64,000 bases of DNA. It comes from Ulota crispa. Its lineage: Eukaryota > Streptophyta > Bryopsida > Orthotrichales > Orthotrichaceae. Shown here one piece after another: positions 11,996 to 24,874 of the stretch. The DNA is taken from positions 33,380,002-33,444,001 of the forward strand of contig OY987242.1 of assembly GCA_963920765.1 (NCBI GenBank), written 5' to 3'. The stretch's first letter is position 1. Every line of letters begins with the position of its first letter. The notes beneath the pieces are model-generated. The model was not told where the DNA came from, did no database searches, and saw only the letters and a program-made list of their open reading frames with translations. Made by a program: the position numbers and the translations under genes.

Positions 11996-13154
11996 TAAGG
12001 CGTAACCAATAGACCAATGTTTGACAACACCGTAACTTGCTATATTGTAACTGCCAACACTGCAAATTGATCAATCCAGCACCTATGTTGTGGTAAACTC
12101 AATTAAGCAAATAAGCCTCCTATATAGTGATTGTAAACATTGTATTATTTATCACCCAAAATAATTAAGTGTGAGAGGAGATTGATGTGCCTAGACAATC
12201 TAGAGATTCTTCACGTAAAATCTCGAAAACCGAACTGAATATTTTCTCTTTTCCCTTAATCAGTTACGATAGAATACCAGAATTTGAGACAAGTGAGGCA
12301 GTAGAGGTATGTACGTAACAAAAAATTCTACTAAAAAGATAAGGGAAAAAAAAGGACACAAGAAAGCAATAAAAAACATACTGGTAAGACAAAATAAATG
12401 GGAAGTTTCTGAATTTAGCGCAACTAATAAAGCGAGGAAATATTGTCCCAGATAACTCGTACATGGAGCCATCTGAGCAGCCGCGAAGTTGGTAATTGGA
12501 CAAATAACTGTGTAAAATGTACCGTAAGGTGCTCTTGGCACTTGAAGAGTGTTCAAATCCTAGTTACCACGTCACTCCCGATAAGTCCATATGCATACCC
12601 TGGATAGTCGTCGAGGTGTTTGTGGTACTCCGAGAATGAGAAGTACTAAACACTGCCATTTAGGGAAAATACAGATCCATCTCAACTTCGCAGGAGTTGC
12701 TTAACCATTACAAACCACCCTATCACAACCAACACTTCTAAAACCCAATTACCCAATGCACTTTCAAGCTAACTGAAGTTCCGAAAATGTAGAACTGTGA
12801 AAAATGTGCAACCTCGAAAGACTTCATCCTGTACAGCTATTTAAAGCCAAAGCTACACACATACAGGCCATCACACCAACTAACAAAATAAGCGAACAGT
12901 TGACCGTTGAAAATAAGGCCAGCTAGGATAAATAAACCCATCAGCACCAACCAATTCACGAGGAAAGACTCACTGACAGGTCCAACGATAACCACCAGGT
13001 ACCCCGACGTCCGCAAACATGAAACACTCGACCACATTCACACGATTCAACTTACTGAAAACACAAGCCCAAACTAGATTTCAAGAATTCCTGAAAAAAG
13101 AAAGAAAGCATTCAGGCCAAAGGAAGACCCACCAGGACAAAGGAACACAGTGAC
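11996..13154. other. Intergenic DNA up to the palindrome arm
   Basis: No recognisable gene. Base composition shifts from AT-rich to GC-rich towards 13.1 kb, where inverted-repeat similarity to the right side of the window begins. Confidence 0.5.
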
Positions 13155-14281
13155 AGCACCCCAGCCCCGTCACCAGTTCGGACACCGGGATCGGCACGAA
13201 ACGGCATTCACGGCTTCTCACGCCCCCCAATAAACACGACGATGCACACACCACCGCAAGGAACGCAAACCCCACCCACTCAACCAATATCACACACTGC
13301 ATTGAATCCAAAGCCTGCCCAATGTTCATTCACTCTTCTCCGCACTTTGGTACACAATGTCAGGACGCTCGCCGCTCGAGGCCCTCCAACCCAAACTACT
13401 GCTACCTCGCCATGCTCCCACGCGGAACCCTCTGCACGCAAGTTCTTACACTACACCCTCGGTCGGGACTCGGACGCCTGGCACCTCACCTATAACTCTC
13501 CCTCGCGTTGCTCGGGTGCGCTTCGGAGCTGCCACGCGCCCATCGTGTGCTTGCACCAACTCCTCGCGTCCCTCTCCTCGAAGGGAGTGTGCTCGGAGTT
13601 TTTCGTCTCTGCCCACGCTATCTTTCCCGTGCCAGCATGGGCCGCCGCGTTCTCCTCCCCGCGAACCGCCCTTCGACGACCCCGCGCTCCTTGCCCGCCG
13701 GAATTCCACGACGTATTCGTACACCCCGGAAATGGGTCCCGCGCGCCACGCTCCAGCGTGCCTGCCTCCGGTGCCCGATCCCGTGCGCGTTCCTTCACGA
13801 CTTCATCCGTCGCTTCCGCGCCGCGCCACGCCGACCCGCCGGCTCTGCTGTCTGTTCGCTAACTCACCTGAAACGCACTTCCACCGTGTCAGTCCCCCCA
13901 ACTCCCCGCACCTTGCCACCGTATGCTACTCCTGCGCTCCCGCCCTCCCCACCCCGCTATCGCTCCCCCTCGCACCCCGATCTCCTCACCACGCCAAGTG
14001 CCCCACGCCATCCCTCAACTCGCATCCCTCTCCCGCCCCTGCGCGCTGCACGCCTCGCCGACCTCATCGTCCCTACCGCCTAGTCCTGTTCGCACCCCAC
14101 CCCACCTACTCCACACCTCCGCGGACGCCCGCTTCCCGCCGCGCCGTCCCCGTCCCTACCGCGCCCCGCCCGCTCATCCACAAACCGCTCCAAACTGGAA
14201 AATCCCAACCCCCGGATGAAGGCCGGCCGTCCCCGCCCTTCATCCGCGTGTCACCCAGAGCATGACAAATCACTAACCTTG

Positions 14282-17200
14282 CTAACCTGCAACTTCACTG
14301 GGCACAGCCCCCCCTGTTGCATTAATTACCAGGCGTTGCTTGCTCGAAGCAGCCTCCCGTCGACTCTCCGTCTCCACGTTCCGAGGCCCCGACCGCCCGC
14401 CGAAACGCCCTCTGCGCCCGTGGCTGTAATCCCTCCCCCGCGACGCCGCCGCGCCGTCCCCTGCTCCCTCCCAACTCCCACCCTCCGCTTTCCGACTGCC
14501 CGTGCCCCCCGGGCCTGCCTGCTGACCCCCTCTCCTCTGCTGCTCGTGGCCTGCCTGCTCCGCCTGCTGGACGCGCTGAGCCTCCGCCGCCTGCTGCTTC
14601 GACGTGTCCATTCGCCCGAACTGACCCGCCTCCCTCTCCATCGGATGCGCCCGAGACGCACCTGACCGATGTCCTTCGCCGCTGCCCGTCTGCTGCCAGT
14701 GGCCCTGCCCCCTCTGACCACCGGAACCCGCCCTCGCCGCCTCCGACCGCCCTCCTCGATGATTGGACCCCGCCTCACCACCCTCCGCGGCGTGCTGCAC
14801 GGAGCCCCTCCCTGCTTGCTGCTGCTGCTGATGGTGATGATGCGTTTCCCGCTCCCGAGACGCAGGATGACTCGCCTCCTTCGACCCCGTTGCCACCCCT
14901 GGGTGCGCTCTCTGCTGTGACTGTGGGTTCATCAATGCTTGTTGGCTCGACGCCTGCTCCCTCTCCGCGTTCTGACCCCTCGCATGATGCCCCCCGCCGT
15001 TGCGATGCGGATGCGGATGTGGATGCGGATGCTGATGCGGAGGCGGATGCTCAAGAGGATGAGCATGAGGATGAGCAAGACGATGAGGGTGAGGATGCGC
15101 TTGCTGGGAGCCCACGTTCTCGCCCCAACCTCCTACCTCCGATTGCGCGTTCTGATGCCGAGAATGCGGCGCGCTCGACTGCTCCTGCCCCTTCTGCTCC
15201 GACCCCTGCGCACCCTGTCCGCGCTGATCCTGACCGCGCTGCTCTTGCCCTCTGAAGTCTTGCCCTCGGAAGTCTTGCCCCCGATGCTCCTGCCCCCGGT
15301 TCCCCTGCCCTCGATAATCCTGAACGCGATGATCTTGCCCACGCTGATCTTGCCCGCGCTGCCCGCCTGCCGGCCCCGGCCGAGGAGGCTGGTACAGCTT
15401 CTTGTCCGCCGGGTGTTCCCTCTCCGATGCTTGCACGGAACCCGGACCTGCGCCCGCCGACGCCGTACTGGCAGCTGCCGGAGCCGGTGCCGGTGCCACG
15501 ACCGCCGTCGCAAACGCATCTGGAGCCGACGCCGATGCACCCACTGCCGCCGCGCCTACCGCGTGGTCGGACGCCGCCTGGTTGCGACGAGACGGACCCT
15601 GCCCGACCCCGCCCTTCTGCTCCGCCCGCTGCCGGGAATGTCCAGAATCCCCGTGGCCACCCCCCGATACGTTTGACCCGCCCGCCGCCTCCTTCGCGCC
15701 CTCCGACGCCCGCTCGCTACCGGGACCCCTCTGCCGCCACGAACCCTGCGACTTCCCGCCCTTCGTCCCCGACTCCGCGCCCTTCGCCTCCTGGTTCGAC
15801 TTCGCCTCTCCCGACCCCGCCAGCTTGTTCTCGCCCCCGGACGCCGCGCTCCCGCCCACCTGCCAGCTCGGCCCCAGCGCCCCTTGCCCGTGGGCCTGCC
15901 CGGCCGCCCCTGCTCCTTGCTCCCAACTCTCCTGCTGCTTCATCAACGGCTTCGGAGTGTACCGCTCCATCTCCGCCCTCTTCGCCCGTGCCTGCTGCTG
16001 CGCGGAGCTCCCCTCCTCCTTCTGCGCCTGCTCCCCCGACTGCCCGCCTTCCCCCGCCCTCCCTCCCCCGCCACCCTTCGGTGACCGCACCGGAGCCCAC
16101 ACCATGCCGTCCCCGCCGTGCGCCTTCTCGCCTGCGCGCTGCTCCTGCGATCCCCGATCGCTCCTCCCCGCCCCGCGCCGACCGCCGCCGCGACTCTTCC
16201 GCTGCGACCTCTTCCCCGACGCGTCCCCGTTCGTCGACACCGCCGACCCCTCGTCCCCCGTCAGAGCGTCCCCCGACGCGCTCACGTTCCCCTCCTTCCC
16301 CGCCTCCGCCTGCACTCCCGCGCTCCCCGCATCTCCCACCATGCTCTGGAAAGCCGGAATGTGCAGCCCGGACACCAGGTCCCCGAACTGGATGCTCTCC
16401 GCCATCACCGCCGTCGCTTCCGACCGCTGCCTGCTCCTCCCGTTGCGGCTGTTCTTGTTCTTCCGCACCCCGCCGCCAGCCTCCGTGCCGCTAGCGGCCG
16501 CCCAATGGCTCACTTTCGCCGGATCCGCTTCCTGTGGCAACGGAGCGTCCATGCTCCAACCCCCATTTGCTCCCCACCCCGCACTGTCCGCCGCCGCGCC
16601 GCCCGTCTCGCCCTTCGCCACCACATGTTTCTTCTCGGGCCTCACTCTCTGCCGAGGCTCTCGCGCCGCGCTCGCCTCCGCTTCCTGCGCCTCCAACCCG
16701 ACAACGCTCGTCGTCGACGGTAGTCCACCGCTCACCGCCGGAGGGAGCGCCATGCCCGACCCCTGCCCGCCGCTCCCGATGCCCTTCACCTTCGCCGCCT
16801 CGCCCGCGCCTGCCTTTCTCCCGTTGCCCTTCCTGTCGCGCTCGCGCTTGCCGTGCTCGTTGCGCACGACCCGCTTCGTGCCGCCGCCGATCGGCACCAC
16901 GGCCTCCGCCTCTACCTCCGCCACGGCAACCTCCTCTGCCTGCCCACCTTCTTCCGCCTCCCCGCTCGCATTTGCGGCCTCCGACTCCGCCTCCTCGCCA
17001 CCCGCTGCCGGAAACACGGTGGCCCTCCGATCCAGCTCCTCCAGCTTCGCCCTCGCCTTCGCCTTTTGCTCCTTGATCCTTTCCTCCTCTTCCTTCTGCA
17101 ACTGCCTCGCCCGTTGGGCGGCGATCTCCCTCATCTTAGCCCGCTGCCATCCATCCCACCCACCACCCGCCACAAGCGTCATTATCACCTCACGCGTTTT

Positions 17201-20200
17201 TCCACGCCCCACACCGCGAAACCCGTGCCAATGCCAGCGCTACGCACATCCCGACCTTCCCCTGCCCCGCTTTCCATCCCCACTCCGACCCGCCGCGTCT
17301 TACCCCACTCCACTCCCACTCGACCGACTGCTCCCCAAGCGACCTCCCCATCACTCCACCTGCACCACACTTCGTCACAAAATCCACTACCTGTGCGTCG
17401 TAGTCATACGAACCCGGCTTCGCCCCGCCCTCCAACTCCGCGCTGCTCTCCTCCGATGCCTCCGCCGCCTCTGCCCCCGACGACGACGAACTCGCCCCCG
17501 CTTTCGCTGCCCCTACCGCGCCACCTCGCGGGCTCGCCTCCGCCATCGCCACCTTCGGCCTCCACTCCTTCTCCCCGTCGTGCGAAGCCGCCTTCCCTTT
17601 CGCTTTCGCCCCTTCCTTCCCGCCGCTCCCCTGCACAGTGCCCGTCTGAACCGCGCTAGCCTCCGGAACCCCGCCCTCCACGCCCCCGCCCTCCGCCTTC
17701 GGGCTCTCGGGCCGCCTCAAAGTGCGTCCTCTCTCCGCGCCCGCTGCACCCTCGCCCTCCGAGCTCGTCGCACCGCTCGCCTTCTCCTCGCTCCCGGCCC
17801 GCGACTCGCCACCTGCGCTCCGCGGCGCGTTCCCCAGAATGCTCGATTTCGCCGGCCCTGAACCGCTCGCCAGACCAGATCGCGCAATCGCCGCCGGCGC
17901 GTTCCGCGCCGCGGGACCGATCACCTCCCGTGCCTGCCTCTCCCCTCGCTTGCTGCCCCTCTCCCACTTCCCGGGCCCCTCCTTCGTCACGATCCTCGCA
18001 ACCGCCTCCTTCTCCACCGCCGCCCCCGCCCTTCTCTCGCCCCGCTCCTTCCCCTCTCCCGCCTCTCCGCCCTCGTCCCCGCGCTTCGGCCCCATTGTCG
18101 CTTCCGCGCTCCGCTCAGTCACCACTGCCTCCTTTGTCGCTACCGCCACAGCCTCCTCCTTCGCCGCCACCACCACCTGCTTCTCCTCCTCCTTCGGGCT
18201 CTCCGTTTCCACCACGCTCTTCTCCTCGTCCGCATCCGCCCGATCCTCCTCCCGCCTCCCCTGCCCCGCCGCCCTCTCCTCCCTCCGCACGCCCGCGGGA
18301 GACTCCCTTCCTGCCCCGCCCGGCGATGCCGACGCCACTTCCTCCTCGAACACCGGCTTCGAAAAGTCCATCGGCTCGTCGCTGCTCGCCGCCGCACCCC
18401 AGTCCCGGTGCACGCCCGGCGCTCCTCTCTGCCCCTGACCGTGCACGTCGCCGCCCGCGCCCCGATCCGCCACGCCTCGCCGCCCCTCGCCGCTCTCGCG
18501 GCCGCCGTACCGCTCGCCGTATCCCCTTCCTTCCCTCTGACCGTCCGAGCCTTCCTTGTGGAACCCATGACCTTCCTGGTACCCGTCCCCTCCTGCCGCC
18601 TCCACGCGCTCCACGCGCTCCACGCGCTCTCGCAAGTTGCCGCCCGCCGGATGCCGGGGTCCCTGGTTCATGCCCCCTTGCACAAAACGCCCGAACGCCT
18701 CCGGAGGTGGCCCCCTGTGCTGCGCATATCCGCCGCCGTACGGCCCCCCGCCCATCCCCATCATCATCCTCTCCGCATCCTCCATGCCTTGGTACCCCGC
18801 CCCTGGAGGAGGTCCGTAGTACCCCTCGAACGCCACCGGTCCCTGGAACATGTTCCCTCGCATCGCGTGCATCGGCCCGCCTGGTCGCAGCAACGGCCCC
18901 GCGTTGCCATACATCTCCCCGTGGTGTCCGTAACCACCCGGACCCCCCGCTCCGCGACCGAAGCCTCCTGGCCCCGGACCGAAACGAGGCGGGTGCATGA
19001 ACCCCGGCCCCTCGTGCGGATAGTGACCGGGCCCAGGCGGAGGCCCGTACCCACCCCCCGACGGACCGCCCCCGCGCCGCCAGTTGTCGTCTGCCGGACC
19101 GCCTGCCGGGGCCGCCTCCCGTCGCCAGCTCTCCGCCTGACCCGCCTGCCCTCCGTAACCCGGCCGAGCCGACGGCCCCTCCCTGTGCCAGTTCCCTTCC
19201 GCTGCCGGAGGAGGCCCCTGGAATGCCACCGCCGCCTCTCTCCTCCAACTCTCCGCCGCACCCCGCTCCGCGGCCCCGTGTCCGCCGCCAGGACCCGCCG
19301 CCGCCGCACCTTCTCCTGCCACACCACCACGCCCACGCTCAGCGTCCCGTCCCTGCCCACGCACTCCCCCCGACCCCGACACCTCCCACACTTCCTCCCC
19401 CTGCACTCCACCTACCATGCACACCGCCTGCCGTCGGCGGCCCCCTCTCCTCGCCCTGCTGCCCCTTCGCCTCCGCCGCACCCCCGCGATCCATGCCCGC
19501 ATTGCCTGCGCACCACAAAAACAACGCCTCCACCTCAGCTTCCGTCCCCCGCACCCTCCACAACCAACCCACACCCAATATATGCACACGCACACGCCTT
19601 CCGACTACCACCGGGCTTACTCTGCTGTGGCCGAAGGTCCGGATTCTTCTCCGAACCCAACGTCGGGAAATCCGTCCTCGTCAGCTGAAACCGCGACACC
19701 TGATGAGCCTCCTCCCCCTGACCCACACCCACCCCGAACCCTCGTCACTTCTCCGACCTCCGTCGTCGTCCACACCATTCATCCCCTTCACCCACACCCG
19801 CTAAACCCCGCAACCTACCATCTCTACTCACGCACCACCGCACCACACTCCCTCCCAACCCACACTAGTCACACCACACACCGCCTCTCAAACCATCAAA
19901 CACCTCATCCCGCGGCCCCGCTATACCAGTCTCCGAGGAGGGCCCTGGTTGCCCCATGCCGCGTTGCCTGCCGCACCTCCGTTCCCCGCTTGCTCCCCGC
20001 CCGACTCCACCAGACTCCGGTTCGGCCGCGATATGTCCGCGCTCCGAGGACGAGCTTGAGCCTGCGCCAGCTGCGGTTGCGCTTGCCCCAGCACCCCGGA
20101 AGCCGAAGATGGTCGAGCGCCCCACGCGCCGCCCGAGTTGCTGTTCCCCGAAAACGCATCCACCGACTGCTGCGCTTGCCCCACGCTCTCCGCCGACAGC

Positions 20201-21304
20201 GGCCGCGTCCCGGGACCTCCCGAGCTCGGCCGAACGCCGCTGCCTCCCGAACTCGGACGTGGAATGTTCCCCGGCCCCGCCGACGTCGCCCCTCCGCTCG
20301 CACCGCTTCTGCCCGTCGACCCTGCACCTGCCTTCGGCCCCCACGCTGCGCTGCTGCTAGGCGGAGACGATGCCTGCGCCAGGCTCCCCCATGCGTTACT
20401 ACTGCTCGGCGGTGACCGCCCCGCGGCTCCCCAGCTCACGCTCCCTCTGCAACCACCATCGCGCCGTCAGTCCACGCCCTCCTCTCCCACTCCCCACTCC
20501 TCCGTCTCACCCACGCCACCCCTCCCAGCACCACTCACACGCCACGTCAAACCGGACTCCCACCTCCCACCACACACCACAAGCCGCCCATGAAACGCCT
20601 CCATCCCTCACCCCGTCTGACCCACGCACCACTCAACATCTCCCGCGCCAACCGCCCACCCACTGCCTCACGGCCGGACTCACCCAACCCAACACAATCA
20701 AACGGGGACCCCGGACCAGCAGCCCGGCACGAGCAACCCGTTGGTATCGGACGCAACCACTTCCGATGAATTCCAGCAGTCCCTTCCATCCACCAAGACA
20801 CACAACCCCCGACCCTCACAACCACACCACCCCAAGCTCTTCGTCCCCGAAAGCTATGCATTCCCCTCCACCGCACCGCACTCGTCAGCGCACCACCTCC
20901 CGTTCCGGACCCCAACTCACATGCCACACCCTCTGCGGACGGACAGACTCACCACCCACATTTGCACTCCTCAACCACCCCTGCTAATCTAAGGTAACCA
21001 CGTTGCGCACACAGTTGTCACGGACCAGTACCTTGGCACTATCTCCACGTTCGGATCCAGTCCCCGATTCTCCAACCTGCAAACCCACCAACCCATCAAC
21101 CAACGTCACACACGTCAAAATCAAGCTCGTGCCTCCCAACATCCGTACAAAACTTCCACTGCCCAGGCCACCACTTCCGAAACAAGCTTCATACGCTCCC
21201 ATCCCGCCCCACTCAGCACCCCGCCACCCAGCACAATGGCCTCACCGTTGGCTCGGCAGGTTGATGGGCTTCGGAGCTGTAGGTATCTTGCCCAGCACTG
21301 TCAT
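14282..21304 (-). CDS. MOS1: MOS1-like BAT2/PRRC2-type protein, left copy
   Basis: Homologue of Arabidopsis MODIFIER OF SNC1 1, a large nuclear BAT2-domain protein that influences expression of the immune receptor gene SNC1 and cell-cycle progression. Exons on the - strand: 21304-21246, 21076-21032, 20446-19927, 19699-19621, 19505-19416, 19315-17391, 17143-14282; joined in frame they give 1859 residues ending in TAG. Diagnostic motifs: MTVLGKIPTAPKPINLPSQR (residues 1-20), then LENRGLDPNVEIVP, SVSWG, an FPTLGSEKN motif near 220, a Gly/Pro/Tyr-rich stretch with EGYYGPPPGAGY, and the basic coiled coil KMREIAAQRARQLQKEEEER (from about 909). The C-terminal half is low-complexity, longer than in Arabidopsis (about 1400 residues). 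The true start may lie in an upstream exon: an acceptor precedes 21304 and the bases between encode SSARRG, as in other MOS1 proteins, but I could not find that exon. Codon use is extremely GC-rich compared with RFC and CAS. Intact; paralogue at 47888-54941. Confidence 0.88.
14995..15361 (-). repeat. Coding minisatellites in MOS1-like exon 7 (left copy)
   Basis: Read on the - strand, 15361-15178 encodes about ten degenerate five-residue units of the type RGQDQ / RGQEH / RGQDF. Further on, about 15102-14995 encodes alternating His-Pro runs (HPHPHPHPH). Both occur identically in the right copy at 53862-54045 and 54121-54228. They lie in the disordered C-terminal region and explain part of its length relative to other MOS1 proteins. 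Confidence 0.8.
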
Positions 21305-21891
21305 GCCCCGTCGAGCCGAGCTCCCCCTGCACACATCCCACACCCAACTGCACCTCAGCACTTCGCCACCGCATCCCCGACATCTCCTTACCACATCGGA
21401 CTCCCGAAACGCGTCCCTCCCACCGTGCACATGGACCTCTCCGCCGTTCGGCTTCCCACACCATGTCGCCTTTGCGTACAGACCCTCTAACGCATGGACC
21501 GCGACACACCTCACGCCTCATATAGCAGGAAGCGACGTCACCACCACGCGCACACTCACAGGACATCTGGCTCGACGCCTTTCCGTCTTTCCACCGTCCA
21601 CGACACACCGTACCAGCTTACAAAACTCACTCTCACCGCGACTACGTTGCAATGCCGCGCCACAAACGGCAGCGCCCCTGGGCACCCATGCCTCTGACCT
21701 AATTGCACTCGCACTACAACACGGACTGGCTTCTGGGCCGCCACATACCCAGCTTGCCCAATTCCAGGGCACAGGGAAAAACTTGCCAGGACGAACAAGT
21801 CCTGAGCGCTCCTGCATAAATTAGCCACTCCATGTCCAACCCGCTGGGCCCCGCGACCCACGACGACCAGTGCAAGACACCAATCCCGACC

Positions 21892-22116
21892 ACAGTCCGG
21901 GGAGTTTTTTGAGCTTCACCGTCCAATATCCTACGTTCTCTTGAATCAATCGGTTATCTAGAGTACACCCCCGGCTAAGCCTATAAAAATAAAGAATATT
22001 ATCTTTTTTTCCTCATAAATGGCCAGGTTTTTTTCATAAACTTTTGAATTCAATTCGGCAATTCTCAAAATTAACCGGCTAGCTTGTAATTAAATGCTGG
22101 TACTCCCCGTACATTG
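21892..22116. mobile_element. 225 bp MITE inserted only in the left arm (9 bp target duplication)
   Basis: The 9 bp sequence ATCCCGACC occurs directly before (21883-21891) and after (22117-22125) this AT-rich insert. The right arm has one uninterrupted copy of the site (complement at 47265-47273). The ends are imperfect inverted repeats: ACAGTCCGGGGAGT on the left, and CAATGTACGGGGAGT as the reverse complement of the right end. A 9 bp duplication is typical of Mutator-like elements (hAT elements make 8 bp). It lies upstream of the first identified MOS1 coding exon. Confidence 0.85.
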
Positions 22117-23192
22117 ATCCCGACCTCCACACCTCCACCGCATCCGTCCACCCTAAACCACTACTGGTGCCTCCATCCATCACGGTCAACGCCGAAACAG
22201 ACCTCTACCCCTGCTCACCGTCGATTCGCTCCCCAATGCCTCACCGACCTCCAAACGATTCTACCCTACACCACCGCGACAGGCGCCACAGCCCCGATCA
22301 AAAACCGACTCCACCAACACACACATTCCAACAAACGTGCCGCGCCTACCTCCTCTCGCTCGACAACATGGTTCCAGCTCCTCCTGCCTGCAGCACCGAC
22401 TGCTACACCAACTCCTTCCGTCGTGATTGACAACCGCCCTGCATCAAAACCACCCCGAGTCAGTCCACCGCTCAACCGGCTCACACCGCAACCAAACGTC
22501 TGACTGACACCGCCCAGGATGGGACCGAACACCGCTCTCCACTACACCCAACACTCGTTCGTTCGCTCAACGCGGTCTGGACGACCGGCCCCTTTCTTAT
22601 CTCCACACCACACGGTATCAATCTCATCCATGCACTTCTCAAACGCCACTTCAGGATAGCTACATCCTCCATCGCCGAGGAGCGCTATGGTAACTTCATC
22701 CAGACCCCTGCACGACCAGGTTGGCAATCTACAGTCACGCTGCTACCATCGCACACAGTTCCACCTTTCCACCGCCGGACCACCACCGGTGATCATGATA
22801 AACCATGTACAACCACCTACTCCTCGGGAACGCTACCGCGTGCCACTACTTCGTCCCGACCGGAGTCGGCCACTCAAGACCTAATATGCCACCCCGGGAG
22901 CAAGACGGTGATCAAAGCAATACGCGTCATCTTCTCGTCGCCGGTAGCTGTCCCTTCAGGGTAGCCGCACCGCTGCCACAGTTCACCCATGCCCACACAC
23001 GGTCGGGAGGTGCACGCCAAGGGCTCATATACCGAGTATCACCACGACCACCGAGCCCAACCTCTCCGTCGTCCACCTGTATAGCGATGACTACATCACC
23101 GCGTGCTCTCAAAATCACGAGCTCTGCACAACTGAACGCGCGCAACCCCAGCGCGATCCCTCGCTCAAACTCCAACCCGTCCGGCCACCCAG

Positions 23193-23200
23193 AACCCTAA
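23193..23200. promoter_or_regulatory. Telo-box, likely MOS1 5' region (left copy)
   Basis: AACCCTAA on the + strand (TTAGGGTT on the gene strand) lies 1.9 kb upstream of the first identified coding exon, inside the tract where the arms are identical. Such motifs often mark plant transcription starts, so the MOS1 5' end may lie near here with one or more 5' introns. The right arm has the same motif at 46190-46197. Confidence 0.4.
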
Positions 23201-24221
23201 TCGCGCGCAAACGACACAAAATAACCACCGATCACGACACCACGGATCCTCGCTCCTCCTCACCACCCAAACAATCCTCCCTGTGACACGCCCGCAACCT
23301 GCCACTGCCCGGGCAATCAATCGCCACGAAACCTAATAGCCCCAAAATGCCCTCCACCATCGCGATCACGCCCCACGCCCACGCCCGCCACCTGCCCTAT
23401 CCCCGGTCCGCTCCATCCGCCCTCCCCAGCCATCCATCGTCACAGCACAGCCACCGCACGTACCTAACTGCATTAAGCGACACTCCGCGACCGCGGATCC
23501 GAGCCGCCACCCGACGCGCCTGCCAACCCTAGCGACCTGGCCGCGCGATATATCGCCTCCTCCGCCCTCCGCTCCGAACCCGTCCGGCTAAGCAGTATGC
23601 ACCGCAGCACTACCACCTCCGTGTACCATGTGGCGCCCGGGTAGCGAGCACTCTACCGCCACGAATCCAACTCAAAAGAATAGACGGAGAGGACAAGAGA
23701 AAGCTGCGCCAACCGAGAGGACGACAACGCCGACGACCTGATTATTTTGCAAGAGTGTCGATGCGGCAACAGAGATGGAGAAGGGAAAGGGAGGAGAAGT
23801 GAAGAGGGAAGAAAGAAGGGAAGAAGAGAATAGCCCTGACCACGTATACAGAACACTCCTCTCTTGAACCGCAGCACGAACAACGCCAGCGTTCCCAAAC
23901 GCCATTCTGCTAGGTCGTACGGTCCGGGCAACTTAGTTTGCACCCCTGGTTCCCCGCCCCGTTTCCTGCGTCCGCTGGACGCCCGGTCTTCGTGTGATTG
24001 CAATTCGGAGCAATTCAGGGTCCTGGATGGGTTGTTGGGTATGGTTCACGCAAAGTATACCCGCCGGTTGCTGTGCGTGATACCCGGTTGGCGGTGGGCC
24101 TCTGTTTGGCCTCTTTCATTATCCCTTGTAGTTCTAGGTTCGTTGGACCAACCGGCTGGCGGCTTAGCGCATCTGCAGTGCACCCGGTAATCAGGCCCGG
24201 TATATAATGTCTGGTTTTTAA

Positions 24222-24858
24222 CCCCTAAATGCCCAAGCCCTATTTGAGTTTCTTGGACTTTTCATGAAATTGACCAATTAATCAACCTTTTCATAAATCC
24301 CATTATTTTTTTTCAATTGTAACCATATAGATTTAAACTAAACATGTTAAAGATTACATGGAAAAAGAAAACACAACAATATCACTTATAGTTTGAAAGA
24401 TTATGATGTTTGAACATGAGGGTGTTAAAACTGCAAAAATGACTTAAAGTCTTCTAATCCTCATTTCACATGCCAAATTTAAAAAGCTGGTCTCCAAAAA
24501 AATGTGACAATTAAGGTCATTACATATCTAACTCTAATCAATTTACAATTTTAAAAATCTACTTCTACATTTTTTAAATGGATTTCTAATGTAGATTTTT
24601 CTCCAAGCTCTAATGTATTTGAGGCTCATTTTCAAGATCTTCCAACACTAGAAAACCTAAGATTGCAGTGGACACCCTTGTACAAATTCTTGAGTAGAAA
24701 AATCATCAATTTTCATTTTCAAAATCAGATTTTTGATGTTGGAAGTAGACTTTAAACAAACTTATATAAAAAAATACTGAAAATAGTGATTTGATAAGGT
24801 TTTGTTCATCTTCAAAGTTTTGTAAAGACCCAAATCAGGTCACTTGGGCATTTAGGGG
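24222..24858. mobile_element. piggyBac-like MITE with TTAA flanks, 637 bp
   Basis: The ends CCCCTAAATGCCCAAG and CTTGGGCATTTAGGGG are perfect inverted copies, and TTAA borders both (24218-24221 and 24859-24862). TTAA target duplication with CCC/GGG termini is the signature of the piggyBac superfamily. No transposase is encoded. An outer pair of weaker inverted ends (TATATAATG near 24201 and ATTATATA near 25256) suggests that it and the next hairpin may together form a larger composite element. Confidence 0.65.
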
Positions 24859-24874
24859 TTAATAGACAATAAAA

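Larger units (their letters stand above)
13155..23965 (+). repeat. Left arm of a large interrupted inverted repeat
   Basis: This 10.8 kb segment is the reverse complement of about 45370-56085. Over 13302-20975, position x on the left pairs with 69223 minus x on the right; over about 22125-23650 it pairs with 69390 minus x. I saw one mismatch (20684) in the first tract and none in the last (about 22650-23640). Between them (20975-22650) the arms differ by many substitutions, indels and one transposon insertion. Similarity fades at both ends. The arm contains a complete MOS1-like gene with its 5' and 3' flanks. Confidence 0.93.

Noticed and set aside
13357-14265. A 302-codon Pro/Arg-rich open frame downstream of the left MOS1-like gene
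   Set aside because: It lies in the GC-rich 3' flank; several frames are open there on both strands and none shows a motif or splice support.
15402-17861. An 819-codon open frame on the + strand of the left arm (and its mirror at 51362-53821 on the - strand)
   Set aside because: It runs antisense to MOS1-like exons 6 and 7 and crosses their intron; long antisense frames are expected when codons are so GC-rich. The product is Pro/Ser/Ala/Arg low-complexity with no family motif.
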